A DNA stretch of 42,884 nucleotides from Alistipes sp. (GTDB lineage Bacteria; Bacteroidota; Bacteroidia; Bacteroidales; Rikenellaceae): positions 34,626 to 77,509 of the forward strand of contig JAHZDG010000010.1 of the NCBI GenBank assembly GCA_019422485.1, read 5' to 3'. Below, one piece after another: positions 34,892 through 42,884 of this stretch. Both the position numbers and the translations under genes were made by a program. Position 1 is the first letter of the stretch, and each line of letters opens with the position of its first letter. Under the pieces are notes generated by a model, which saw nothing but the letters and a program-made list of their open reading frames with translations, was not told the origin of the DNA and searched no databases.

Positions 34892-37783
34892 CTATGCGTG
34901 AGGGGGCCCCGGAGGAGGTCCGCCATGACCACCGGGACGTAACATATCGGGTCCACCCTTGCCAGCGGGAATACTATCTACCGTTTTCCCGCCAAACCGG
35001 CGAAGATTATAGATGAAATTGATACTTATATAGCGGCCTATTACATTCGTTGTCACATTCTCGATATAGGAGGCCGTCACATTACGCGCAAAACTCTTGT
35101 TCTGGTTCAACAGGTCATTGACCGTCACGTTAATTTCTCCGCGTTGTCCTTTGAACAGCTTCTTCCCCAACGAGACATTGAGCAGCACAAACTCTTCCGT
35201 AAAATCATCGGTTACCCCCGTATATTTGGAGTAATTGGCATTCGCCTGCAAAGTGATGCCGCCCCAGGTGATCCATTTAAAACGACCCGTAGCCGATTGA
35301 TTCACATATTCGTTATTGGACTGGGGACGCACCGCGTTTTTGGCAATATTGTAACCAATGTTGTATGTAAAAGTAAAGTCGATTTTTTCGCTGATGTTAC
35401 TACCCAAAGTCGCTCCTCCGATATAAGAGAGGGTGTTGGTCGTATTTTTTTGGAAGTTGAAAACCCCCGGAAGAGCCGAATAAAGAACCTGTCCGGAAAT
35501 ATTCAGATTACTGCGAATGAATTGAATCGGAGCCCCGTAACTCAACGACCCATTAACGCTCCAATATCCGTTCAGATTGACCGGACGTGAATACTGTGCC
35601 CCTTGATCCAAAAGCGTCACCACATTTCCGGCTTCGTCCTTGACCTCATAATTATTCTTATCCGCGATCTGAATACTGTTGGCGATGTAGTTCGATTGGG
35701 TCGTTCCGCCCAAAGAGGCGATAAACGTACGTCCTTTTTCCGTATTGGCCTTCACGAAGTTCATATACAACCGATGTGAATAGATCGGACGCAAGAATGG
35801 ATTCCCCTGGGTCACAAACAACGGATTGGAAATGTCAAGCACATCCTGCAACTGCGTCACAGAGGGATTATTGGTCGAAGAACGCAACATCGTGCGCAAT
35901 GTCGTGGAGGGATTGAACTGCAGGTTCAACATCGCCATGTAGGTCACATTGTTGAAGTGTGCCGATGTATTCGGGTTCTCAATCGAAGGGAAGATTTGAT
36001 TGCCGGTCAGACTGGAGGCCTGATAGAAAACGTTAGCCACCAACATCGATTTGCCTTTTTGATACCGATAACCCGGCCCGACACTGTGCGTCAGGTATCC
36101 GCTGTTATAGGTATTGGAGTATTCATCCAGAAACTCCTCATCGGGCATTTCGTAGGTCCGTTTGTCCTGATCGCTGTAGTTGTAGGAGATCCGGTAACTC
36201 ATCAGCAGTTGCGACCGCGGAGAGATCGGTTCCGAGTACATAATATTCCCGCTCAGGCGATAACTTTTCGAATGGTTCCGAATGTATTGATCCAACAGGC
36301 TTTCGCTGTCCGGATTATAGTATCGTGTCAGAGAGTATTTGTCCTGATCGCTGTCATTTTTCGAAAAATTGGCATTCAGGAAAGTGGTCAGGATACGTCC
36401 CTTTTTCTCGCCGAACTTATGCATATAGACCAGCGAGTTGGAGATATTATAACCTTCAGTATGGGTCGTTGCGGCACTGTTGAAGACATTCAACAACGCC
36501 TTTTCCAGCGCCGTTGCGCTCAGATACTGGGACGAGGTGTCCAACGTGGTGGCATCGTTGGTCTGCAAAGAGACTCTCGGACGCCACATCAACGAATTGT
36601 TCTCATTGATCCGATAATCGAGCCGGGCATTGAACCGATGGTTATAGTTGCGGGTCTGACGATTGCTTTCGGCATCGTAATACTGCGTTTCTTCATCCGT
36701 CATGTAGTAATTCCGGTCGGTCAGCGTTTGGGTCTCATTCCGATTGGTGTTGAAGAAATAGCTGGCGTCCAGTTTGACCTTCTCCGAGAATTTTTCGCTA
36801 TAATTAACCCCCAGCGAATAAACGGTCGAAACCCCTTTGCTGGTCGGCACCATGAAATTCGAACCGCTGCCTCCCCGACGTTGTCCGCCGCCGTCACTGG
36901 TTGACGATCCCATGACCCCCAGAATATCGTCGGTCGCGAAGTTCTGTTCGTTGATGTTGTTCGCCATCCCGATGATCGAAATGCGTCGCTTATCATTGAA
37001 CAGGTTCAGACTGGCTCCCACGTTATACTTGTCATTAAACCCGTAACCGGCATAAAATTTCCCGAAAGATCCGCGGTTCATCTTATTGCGGGTAACGATG
37101 TTCAGGGCCTTATAACCTTCACCGTCATCCACTCCGCTAAATTCCGCCTGGTCGCTCAGTTTATTGAAAACCTCGACTTTGTCGATCACCTCGGCCGGCA
37201 GGTTCTTGATGGCCGTGGTCACGTCATCCCCGAAAAACTCTTTCCCGTCGACCAAAACCTTCTGGACGGTCTCCCCATGGGCTTCCACCGTACCGTCTAC
37301 CACACGCACCCCCGGCATTTTGGCCAACAACTGTTCGGTCGAGGCATCCTGCGTCACTTTAAAGGCATCGGCATTATAGATAATCGTATCTCCCTTGGCC
37401 GAGGTCCGCATAGCGCGACCGGTAACTACCACCTCTTCCAACTCTTTGGCTTCGGGCTGCAACAGAATCACTCCGGTATTGAGCGCTCTACGTCCCAATT
37501 TCAACGGATAGGTCAAGGTTTTATAGCCCAGAAATGAAATCGTCAAGGTATATTCTCCGGAAGCAAGACCGGTAAAAGAGAATTTACCATCCAAGGTAGA
37601 GGTCTGGTATTTTTTCTGATCCGGATTGGCCTTTGGTGCGGCCTCGATGACCGCTCCCACAACCCCTTCCTGGGTCGTACTATCTTGAATAATCCCGGAA
37701 AGCATGCCCCCGGTTTGGGCGGACACCGGCCCCACAAATCCAACCAACAGGATTATCCATAAAAAGCGTAGCAGTTTATTCAT
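34892..37783 (-). CDS. TonB-dependent-receptor-like outer-membrane beta-barrel protein
   Basis: A 963-residue protein with a signal peptide (ending near GPVSAQT). About 25-110 is a carboxypeptidase-regulatory-like domain (GMLSGIIQDSTTQEGVVGAVIEA, then SISFLGYKTLTYPLKLG in outline). About 115-230 is a plug-like domain (EEVVVTGRAMRT, MPGVRVVDGTV, VLVDGKEFFGDDV). The remainder is a large barrel of the OMP_b-brl_3 type with a Gly/Arg-rich loop, and a final segment rich in Gly, Pro and His (GPDMLRPGGHGGPPPGPPHA). The cargo is unknown. The start at 37783 leads straight into the signal; a -7 element lies 30 bases upstream within the longer frame. The LytTR regulator and sensor kinase genes lie directly upstream on the same strand, and a direct repeat in the gap suggests they control it. 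Confidence 0.87.
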   Translation of the reverse strand: MNKLLRFLWIILLVGFVGPVSAQTGGMLSGIIQDSTTQEGVVGAVIEAAPKANPDQKKYQTSTLDGKFSFTGLASGEYTLTISFLGYKTLTYPLKLGRRALNTGVILLQPEAKELEEVVVTGRAMRTSAKGDTIIYNADAFKVTQDASTEQLLAKMPGVRVVDGTVEAHGETVQKVLVDGKEFFGDDVTTAIKNLPAEVIDKVEVFNKLSDQAEFSGVDDGEGYKALNIVTRNKMNRGSFGKFYAGYGFNDKYNVGASLNLFNDKRRISIIGMANNINEQNFATDDILGVMGSSTSDGGGQRRGGSGSNFMVPTSKGVSTVYSLGVNYSEKFSEKVKLDASYFFNTNRNETQTLTDRNYYMTDEETQYYDAESNRQTRNYNHRFNARLDYRINENNSLMWRPRVSLQTNDATTLDTSSQYLSATALEKALLNVFNSAATTHTEGYNISNSLVYMHKFGEKKGRILTTFLNANFSKNDSDQDKYSLTRYYNPDSESLLDQYIRNHSKSYRLSGNIMYSEPISPRSQLLMSYRISYNYSDQDKRTYEMPDEEFLDEYSNTYNSGYLTHSVGPGYRYQKGKSMLVANVFYQASSLTGNQIFPSIENPNTSAHFNNVTYMAMLNLQFNPSTTLRTMLRSSTNNPSVTQLQDVLDISNPLFVTQGNPFLRPIYSHRLYMNFVKANTEKGRTFIASLGGTTQSNYIANSIQIADKNNYEVKDEAGNVVTLLDQGAQYSRPVNLNGYWSVNGSLSYGAPIQFIRSNLNISGQVLYSALPGVFNFQKNTTNTLSYIGGATLGSNISEKIDFTFTYNIGYNIAKNAVRPQSNNEYVNQSATGRFKWITWGGITLQANANYSKYTGVTDDFTEEFVLLNVSLGKKLFKGQRGEINVTVNDLLNQNKSFARNVTASYIENVTTNVIGRYISINFIYNLRRFGGKTVDSIPAGKGGPDMLRPGGHGGPPPGPPHA

Positions 37784-37812
37784 AAAAAATCCCCAATTTT
37801 TCGAAATTTTCT

Positions 37813-37820
37813 CAAAAATA
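37813..37820 (-). promoter_or_regulatory. Bacteroidetes -7 promoter element (TATTTTTG) of the barrel gene
   Basis: An exact TAnnTTTG match on the minus strand, 30 bases before the ATG at 37783 and downstream of the direct repeat at 37852-37884. It lacks a -33 TTTG, which fits a promoter that needs an activator. Confidence 0.55.
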
Positions 37821-37851
37821 ACACATTCCGAATGATTAGGGGATCTCTGCG

Positions 37852-37884
37852 GGGTGAATCGCCAAATTCCAAGGGTGAAACGCC
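37852..37884 (-). promoter_or_regulatory. Direct repeat with 21-bp period, candidate LytTR-regulator binding site
   Basis: On the minus strand the site reads GGCGTTTCACCC, 9 bases, GGCGATTCACCC: 11 of 12 positions equal and a period of exactly two helical turns. LytTR proteins such as AgrA and AlgR bind direct repeats of about 9 bp with 12-13 bp between them, the same geometry. The site sits just after the stop codon of the LytTR gene and about 32-64 bases upstream of the -7 element of the barrel gene. Confidence 0.5.
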
Positions 37885-38655
37885 TTATCGCTGGGAGAAA
37901 AGTTGGGTGAACCAACGTTTAAACTCCGGCGTACGCACTTTACTGACCACAATTCGTTCCGGTGTCTGAACACTCAGATTCAGGGTCACCCGACTGCCGA
38001 ACCACACCGATATATCGACAATTGCCTGCCGGGCCACGATAAACTGACGATTGGCACGGAAAAAGTCATGAGCCGGCAAAATGGCGCACAACTGATCCAA
38101 CGAACGGTCCAGCGGCAACGTCACACCGTCATACGTCACCGCTACGACTTTTTCGGCCGAAGTATAACAATAAGCGATTTTTTCGATCTCCAGCGGAATC
38201 AATTTGTCCCGCTGTGGAATCAGAAACGCCTGCATCGTCCCGCTCGGCGACGACATCGCTTCATGAACCCGACGACTGTATTCCCGGCGCTCCGACTGGG
38301 TCAGTCGTTTGAACTTATCCAAAGCCCGCTGTAGATCGACCGTTTTGATTGGTTTGAGCAAATAGTCGATGCTGTTGACCTTGAAAGCCTCTAGAGCATA
38401 ACGATCATAAGCCGTCGCAAACACAATAGGGGAGGTGACCTCTACATGTTCAAAGATATTGAAGGCCTGCCCGTCGGCCAGATGGATGTCCATGAAGACC
38501 AGATCCGGTTGTTCGTTCTGCCGGAACCACTCTACGCTGTCCACCACCGTATCCAATACGGCCAGCACCTCGATCTGAGGATCGGCCTCGGCCAACATCC
38601 GCTGAAGATTCAGGGCTGCGGCTGTTTCATCTTCAATGATCAACGTTTTCATCAT
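37885..38655 (-). CDS. LytTR-family response regulator
   Basis: A 256-residue protein. Residues 1 to about 120 form a receiver domain (LIIEDE acidic pair, phosphorylation candidate Asp56 in DLVFMDIHLADG, the Thr/Ala of FATAYD, and Lys in LLKPI). About 150-256 is a LytTR DNA-binding domain (IEKIAYCYTSAEKVVAVTYDG, RANRQFIVARQAIVDI, ERIVVSKVRTPEFKRW). It pairs with the sensor kinase encoded 8 bases upstream. ATG codons at 38655 and 38652 are both possible; the longer open frame begins with TTG at 38667 overlapping the kinase stop. The barrel gene follows after about 100 bases that contain the candidate binding site. Confidence 0.9.
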   Translation of the reverse strand: MMKTLIIEDETAAALNLQRMLAEADPQIEVLAVLDTVVDSVEWFRQNEQPDLVFMDIHLADGQAFNIFEHVEVTSPIVFATAYDRYALEAFKVNSIDYLLKPIKTVDLQRALDKFKRLTQSERREYSRRVHEAMSSPSGTMQAFLIPQRDKLIPLEIEKIAYCYTSAEKVVAVTYDGVTLPLDRSLDQLCAILPAHDFFRANRQFIVARQAIVDISVWFGSRVTLNLSVQTPERIVVSKVRTPEFKRWFTQLFSQR

Positions 38656-38663
38656 CGCCTTTT

Positions 38664-39680
38664 TCAAGGTTGGAGCAACGGCAAGGTAACCGTAAAGATT
38701 CCTCCCTCATCCGAAATGACAACATCCCGGCCGGTCAACAACACATAGCGTTGCGACAAATTTTTCAAACCGATACCGGTACCGGTGGTTGATTCAATTT
38801 TTGGGGCCAACGGATTGCTGACGATCAACTGGTCATTCTCGGTCCGAATTGATATCCGAAACGGATGGGCGAGGGTAATAGTATTGTGTTTGACCGCATT
38901 TTCGATCAAGGGCATCAAGGACATCGACGGCAATCGCCAGGCCATATAACGCGGTTCAACCGCCACGTCCCAAAAGAGTTTATTCTCGTAACGAATCGAC
39001 AACAGGTAAAAATAGGCCTCCGAAAAACGCATCTCTTCGGAGAGCGTCGTCAATTCATTTTTCCCGGACTGCAGGGTGTAACGGAACGTATCCGCCAACT
39101 GGTCGATATAGTGCAGGGCCCGTTCCGAAGAGCCTTCCCGCACCAACATCGTCAACGAATTGAGCGAATTGAACAAAAAATGCGGACTGATCTGATTGGC
39201 CAACAGATTGAAACGGGTTTGCAGGTTTTCGCTCCGGAGACGTTCATTTTCGATCGCCATGTACTGCTTCTGATAGATCAGATCGTAGATCAATCCGTAC
39301 AACACACTGACAACCCCCAAAAACGAGAATCGCAACACATGAAACGGATTATACAATTTGCGACTATACAGTACAATGCTCCATTCGTCTCGTCCTCGAT
39401 GGAATTCGGGCGTCAGGAAATAGAGCAAGAACAGCAAGATCACAGTGACTCCGATTCGACGAATCAGACTCAAGCGTTTCACCGTGTTGACGGTAAGCAT
39501 CACCCAGGAGACGAAAAAGAAATAGAGAACCTGCACCAGGATATAAAATCCCGGAAAAAAATCCGGTCTTCGTCCCGGATGTTCCCGAACCAGCAAAAAG
39601 GAGAGGTTCAGCATCAGCGTCAAAGCCAATGCCACCAGCACATTAATGCCTAAGATCCGGTATTTCTCCTTTTGCTGCAT
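38664..39680 (-). CDS. LytS/YpdA-type sensor histidine kinase
   Basis: A 338-residue inner-membrane protein. The first 150 residues hold about four hydrophobic helices with no recognisable sensor domain. The rest is the His_kinase type: NQISPHFLFNSLNSL with the phospho-acceptor His, then MSLMPLIENAVKHN (N-box) and GTGIGLKNLSQRY (G-box). It would pass phosphate to the LytTR regulator encoded 8 bases downstream. ATG at 39680 is chosen because the longer frame, starting at TTG 39737, contains an exact -7 element at 39698-39705. Confidence 0.88.
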   Translation of the reverse strand: MQQKEKYRILGINVLVALALTLMLNLSFLLVREHPGRRPDFFPGFYILVQVLYFFFVSWVMLTVNTVKRLSLIRRIGVTVILLFLLYFLTPEFHRGRDEWSIVLYSRKLYNPFHVLRFSFLGVVSVLYGLIYDLIYQKQYMAIENERLRSENLQTRFNLLANQISPHFLFNSLNSLTMLVREGSSERALHYIDQLADTFRYTLQSGKNELTTLSEEMRFSEAYFYLLSIRYENKLFWDVAVEPRYMAWRLPSMSLMPLIENAVKHNTITLAHPFRISIRTENDQLIVSNPLAPKIESTTGTGIGLKNLSQRYVLLTGRDVVISDEGGIFTVTLPLLQP

Positions 39681-39697
39681 CAGGAATGTAGTTTCAT

Positions 39698-39705
39698 CAA
39701 AGATA
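39698..39705 (-). promoter_or_regulatory. Bacteroidetes -7 promoter element (TATCTTTG) of the kinase-regulator pair
   Basis: An exact TAnnTTTG match on the minus strand, 17 bases before the ATG at 39680, implying a short leader. Confidence 0.55.
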
Positions 39706-39740
39706 GTTTTTTCCCTTTTCAGGGCATTCGATTTCAAGGA

Positions 39741-40265
39741 TTATTTATCCGAATCCTTGAACCACGAAGCATACATGATATAATCACGTGCCGTGCGTTC
39801 GATAATATCCCGAACCTGTTCGGGCGTTACATTTTTCACCTTCTTGGCAGGCACCCCGGCATAAATACTGCCCGGTTCGATGATCGTGCCGGTCAGCACC
39901 AGGGAATTGGCCGCTACGATCGAACCCGTGCCTACCACCGCATGATCGAGAATCGTCGCTCCCATCCCAATCAGACAACGGTCTTCAATCTTGGCTCCAT
40001 GGATATTGGCATTGTGACCGATCGAAACATCATTGCCGATTTCGGTAACCGACCGCTGATACAAGGTATGGATCACGGTTCCATCCTGAATGTTCACCCG
40101 GTCACCAATCGTAATGGTGTTGACATCCCCACGCACAACGGCACTGAACCAGATACCGCAATCGCGTCCGATCGTCACATCACCCACCACCACGGCATTG
40201 TCTGCCAAAAACGTATTTTCTCCAATGACGGGTTCGTGACCCCGTACTGCTTTGATAATTGCCAT
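39741..40265 (-). CDS. Gamma-carbonic anhydrase-like hexapeptide-repeat protein (YrdA/PaaY type)
   Basis: A 174-residue protein built of left-handed beta-helix hexapeptide repeats (VVVGDVTIGRDCGIW, then IGDRVNIQDGTVIH). The three zinc-ligand His positions of gamma-carbonic anhydrases are present: one in GTVIHT and two in IGHNANIHG. Such proteins form trimers; many members of this subgroup have low or no measured carbonic anhydrase activity. It follows the mazG gene by 96 bases on the same strand, with no terminator between. Its start ATG follows an AT-rich stretch with no exact -7 box. Confidence 0.87.
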   Translation of the reverse strand: MAIIKAVRGHEPVIGENTFLADNAVVVGDVTIGRDCGIWFSAVVRGDVNTITIGDRVNIQDGTVIHTLYQRSVTEIGNDVSIGHNANIHGAKIEDRCLIGMGATILDHAVVGTGSIVAANSLVLTGTIIEPGSIYAGVPAKKVKNVTPEQVRDIIERTARDYIMYASWFKDSDK

Positions 40266-40361
40266 ATTATGATTATTTGAATTGATATTCTGTTCTTTCG
40301 GCCGGCATTTCTTTTCCGTCCCGGACCGGACGTTTTCCTTTCTGTCCGACTGACTCGGAAA

Positions 40362-41150
40362 TTATTCCCGTTCCGATTTTTTGGCTTTCTGCCACAAGGC
40401 TTCCATTTCCGGCAAGGTCATCTGTCGCAAAGTTTTGCCCGCAGCTTCGGCCTGTTCTTCAACAGCGGTAAAACGACGGATAAATTTCCGGTTGGTTTTT
40501 TCCAACGCCGCATCGGGATTGATACCGTACAGCCGGGCCACATTGACCAACGAAAAGAGCAGATCACCCAACTCTTCCTCACAGCGCACCGGATCAGCAG
40601 TCTGCATTTCCGTTTGCAATTCCCCGATTTCTTCCTGCACCTTATCCCAGACATCCTCTTTCTTTTCCCAATCGAACCCCGCCGAAGAGACTTTTTGGCT
40701 GATCCGATACGCCTTCACGAGCGAAGGCAAACTACGCGGCACCCCCGACAAAACCCGTTTCTTTTCGTGGGCTTTTTCCTTTTCTTTGAGTTTCAGGTCT
40801 TCCCAATTCTGCTTGACCTGATCGGCCGTATCAGCTTCCACCGTTCCGAATACATGCGGATGACGGAAGATCAACTTATCACACTCGGCATTGGCCACAT
40901 CCGCTATATCGAAAGCTTCTTTTTCCGAAGCAATCTTGGCATAAAAAATCACATGCAGCAATAAATCGCCCAATTCTTTTTTAATGCCATCCAGATTTTC
41001 ATCCATCAGGGCGTCGACCAATTCGTACGTTTCCTCAATCGTACTGCTTCTGAGCGAAGTAAAGGTCTGTTCACGATCCCAAGGGCACTTGACCCGCAAC
41101 TCATCCAGGACATCCAACAGGCGTCCGAAGGCTTCCAATCGCTTATCCAT
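40362..41150 (-). CDS. mazG: Nucleoside triphosphate pyrophosphohydrolase MazG
   Basis: A 262-residue cytoplasmic protein of normal MazG length with two tandem MazG domains. The first has CPWDREQTFTSL, EETYELVDAL and ELGDLLLHVIFYA, the ExxE...ExxD magnesium-binding motif; the second has DVWDKVQEEIGELQTE and EEELGDLLFSLVNVARL. It hydrolyses nucleoside triphosphates to monophosphates and pyrophosphate and is linked to house-cleaning and (p)ppGpp levels. It diverges from glmS, with a consensus -7 element 21 bases upstream. Confidence 0.93.
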   Translation of the reverse strand: MDKRLEAFGRLLDVLDELRVKCPWDREQTFTSLRSSTIEETYELVDALMDENLDGIKKELGDLLLHVIFYAKIASEKEAFDIADVANAECDKLIFRHPHVFGTVEADTADQVKQNWEDLKLKEKEKAHEKKRVLSGVPRSLPSLVKAYRISQKVSSAGFDWEKKEDVWDKVQEEIGELQTEMQTADPVRCEEELGDLLFSLVNVARLYGINPDAALEKTNRKFIRRFTAVEEQAEAAGKTLRQMTLPEMEALWQKAKKSERE

Positions 41151-41170
41151 ACTCTAAAATTTTGCCGTAA

Positions 41171-41178
41171 CAAAGGTA
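41171..41178 (-). promoter_or_regulatory. Bacteroidetes -7 promoter element (TACCTTTG) of mazG
   Basis: An exact TAnnTTTG match on the minus strand, 20 bases from the mazG ATG. On the other strand of the same gap a near match, TACTTTTA (41200-41207), may serve glmS. Confidence 0.6.
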
Positions 41179-41242
41179 AAAGTTTCGCACGAATTATGTT
41201 ACTTTTACGGCACTAAAAACTCTGAGACAACGTTTAAGATAC

Positions 41243-42884
41243 ATGTGTGGAATTGTAGGATACATCGGTAAGCGCCCCGCTTACCCCATTTTAATCAAAG
41301 GTTTACATCGACTCGAATATCGAGGTTATGACAGTGCCGGGGTTGCATTGATCAACGATCAGAATGAGCTGAACGTACTCAAATCCAAAGGGAAAGTAGC
41401 CGATCTGGAACGGTACGCCGAAGCAAAGGATACCTCCGGAACGATCGGCATCGCCCATACCCGCTGGGCCACCCACGGCGAGCCGAACGATCGCAATGCT
41501 CACCCGCACTATTCGCAATCGAAAAATCTGGCTATCATTCATAACGGGATCATCGAGAACTACGCCGTTCTGAAAGCTGCCCTGCAAAAGGAAGGGTTCA
41601 CGTTCCAGAGTGACACCGACACCGAAGTGCTGGTACAATTGATCGAATACATCAAACAGACCAACCATTGCAATCTTTGCCAGGCCGTTCAGTTGGCATT
41701 GCAGGAAGTGATCGGGGCTTATGCCATCGCCGTCATCGAACGGGGCAATCCCGACCGGATCATTGCCGCCCGCAAGAGCAGCCCGCTGGTCGTAGGGATC
41801 GGGGAAGGCGAATTTTTCTTGGCCTCGGATGCCACACCCATTGTCGAATACACCCACGAGGTCGTTTATCTCGAAGACGAAGAAGTGGCCATCATTCAGC
41901 GCAATGAGCCGTTGAAGATCGTCAATTTCAAAAACGTTGAGAAACCGCTCCATATCAAGACCCTCGAAATGAGTATCAGCCAGCTCGAAAAAGGCGGCTA
42001 TCCTCACTTCATGCTCAAAGAAATCTACGAACAACCCCGTACGATCATCGACTGTATCCGCGGACGCATCAATCCCGAAGGAACGGACGTGATCCTTTCG
42101 GGCGTGCTCGACAACCAGGAAAAATTCCTGCATGCCAGTCGCATCATCATCGTGGCCTGCGGAACCTCCTGGCATGCGGGTCTGATCGGGGAACACCTTA
42201 TTGAAGACTTGTGCCGCATTCCGGTCGAAGTGGAATACGCCTCGGAATTCCGATACCGTCATCCCATCGTACGCCCCGACGACATCGTCATCGCCATCTC
42301 CCAATCGGGTGAAACGGCCGATACGCTAGCAGCCGTCGAAATCGCACGCGAAGCAGGAGCCTTTATTTACGGAATCTGCAACGTAATCGGCTCGTCCATT
42401 CCCCGGGCGACTCATTCGGGATCTTACATCCACGTAGGACCCGAAATCGGGGTAGCCTCCACCAAAGCTTTCACCGGACAGGTAACCGTACTGACAATGC
42501 TGGCTCTGACCATCGGCAAATTGCGCGGCAGCATCGACCCGGAACGCTATCGGAAATTGATCAAACAACTCCAAAGCATTCCGCAGAAGATGGAAACGGT
42601 ATTGGGTTTGAGCGACCAACTCGCCGATCTTTCCAAAATTTTCACTTACGCCCACAACTTCATCTACCTGGGGCGTGGATACAACTATCCGGTGGCTTTG
42701 GAAGGAGCCCTCAAGCTCAAGGAGATCTCCTATATCCATGCGGAAGGTTATCCGGCCGCCGAAATGAAACACGGTCCGATCGCTCTGATCGACAACGAAA
42801 TGCCCGTAATCGCCATCGCTACGACGGACAGCGTCTACGAGAAAACGATCAGCAACATTCAGGAAATCAAAGCCCGTCATGGAC
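41243..42884 (+). CDS. glmS: Glutamine-fructose-6-phosphate aminotransferase (isomerizing), 3' end missing
   Basis: The frame is open from ATG 41243 to the right edge (547 codons of about 610), so only the C-terminus is lost. It starts MCGIVGYIG, giving the N-terminal nucleophile Cys after Met removal, followed by HTRWATHG and HNGIIENY of the glutaminase domain (about 1-230). Two SIS sugar-isomerase domains follow: VACGTSWHAG and ISQSGETADT, EIGVASTKAFT, then GRGYNYPVALEGALKLKEISYIHAEGYPAAEMKHGPIAL. It makes glucosamine-6-phosphate from fructose-6-phosphate and glutamine, the first step toward UDP-GlcNAc for peptidoglycan and LPS. I see no glmS ribozyme: the gap upstream is only 92 bases and is shared with the mazG promoter. 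Confidence 0.97.
   Translation, partial: MCGIVGYIGKRPAYPILIKGLHRLEYRGYDSAGVALINDQNELNVLKSKGKVADLERYAEAKDTSGTIGIAHTRWATHGEPNDRNAHPHYSQSKNLAIIHNGIIENYAVLKAALQKEGFTFQSDTDTEVLVQLIEYIKQTNHCNLCQAVQLALQEVIGAYAIAVIERGNPDRIIAARKSSPLVVGIGEGEFFLASDATPIVEYTHEVVYLEDEEVAIIQRNEPLKIVNFKNVEKPLHIKTLEMSISQLEKGGYPHFMLKEIYEQPRTIIDCIRGRINPEGTDVILSGVLDNQEKFLHASRIIIVACGTSWHAGLIGEHLIEDLCRIPVEVEYASEFRYRHPIVRPDDIVIAISQSGETADTLAAVEIAREAGAFIYGICNVIGSSIPRATHSGSYIHVGPEIGVASTKAFTGQVTVLTMLALTIGKLRGSIDPERYRKLIKQLQSIPQKMETVLGLSDQLADLSKIFTYAHNFIYLGRGYNYPVALEGALKLKEISYIHAEGYPAAEMKHGPIALIDNEMPVIAIATTDSVYEKTISNIQEIKARHG

Noticed and set aside
35957..36904. A 315-codon plus-strand open frame opposite the barrel gene
   Set aside because: The minus-strand frame is a continuous outer-membrane barrel protein; this is its shadow.
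41151..41242. Possible glmS ribozyme upstream of glmS
   Set aside because: Only 92 bases separate it from mazG, they carry the divergent promoters, and the ribozyme core is not seen.
41303..42304. A 333-codon minus-strand open frame
   Set aside because: It is antisense to glmS, whose plus-strand frame shows every family motif from the ATG at 41243.

Overview
The window looks like chromosomal DNA of a Bacteroidales bacterium. The evidence is a SusC/TonB-type outer-membrane barrel with a carboxypeptidase-regulatory N-terminus, a NigD-like lipoprotein, an ECF sigma factor paired with an anti-sigma/beta-barrel fusion, a LytS/LytTR two-component pair, and repeated TAnnTTTG (-7) promoter elements instead of -35/-10 boxes. 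Base composition is roughly balanced and even throughout. I see no rRNA, tRNA, CRISPR array, insertion sequence or phage gene. The family-level identity of the organism cannot be settled from this window.

Layout. 1-2.3 kb: the end of an ABC-F ATPase and a secreted phosphodiester glycosidase-like protein. 2.4-6.7 kb: a YeiH-type transporter, a membrane metallophosphoesterase, a Gdx/SugE-like SMR exporter and a dicarboxylate/amino-acid:cation symporter. 6.7-12.8 kb: a heavy-metal efflux operon (His-rich small protein, His-rich lipoprotein adaptor, RND pump, TolC-like outer-membrane factor). 12.9-14.2 kb: a lipoprotein dipeptidase (M19). 14.5-21.2 kb: one monocistronic gene for a 2243-residue protein that combines a complete-looking PLP aminotransferase-like domain with a PEPCK/HprK-like P-loop domain; I know of no named family for it. 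21.4-24.0 kb: a sigma factor, a dual-membrane anti-sigma candidate and a NigD-like lipoprotein, with the same ECF-type promoter before the sigma gene and before nigD. 24.2-25.4 kb: a reductase-deaminase fusion in the reverse order to RibD. 25.5-31.5 kb: a TolC, HlyD, two ABC-2 permeases and Gfo/Idh oxidoreductase operon without an ATPase. 31.7-34.5 kb: a secreted S9 peptidase. 34.9-39.7 kb: an outer-membrane barrel preceded by its likely LytTR regulator and sensor kinase. 39.7-41.2 kb: gamma-carbonic anhydrase-like protein and MazG. 41.2 kb to the end: GlmS, cut by the window edge.

The signals I rate highest are (1) the giant PLP/P-loop fusion protein, (2) the two matching ECF promoters (GCAACG, 16 bases, CATCT) that define a small autoregulated envelope-stress circuit, (3) a 12-bp direct repeat with a 21-bp period between the LytTR regulator and the barrel gene, placed where an activator would bind, and (4) a 12-13 bp RNA stem that would bury the start codon of the metal-efflux adaptor gene.
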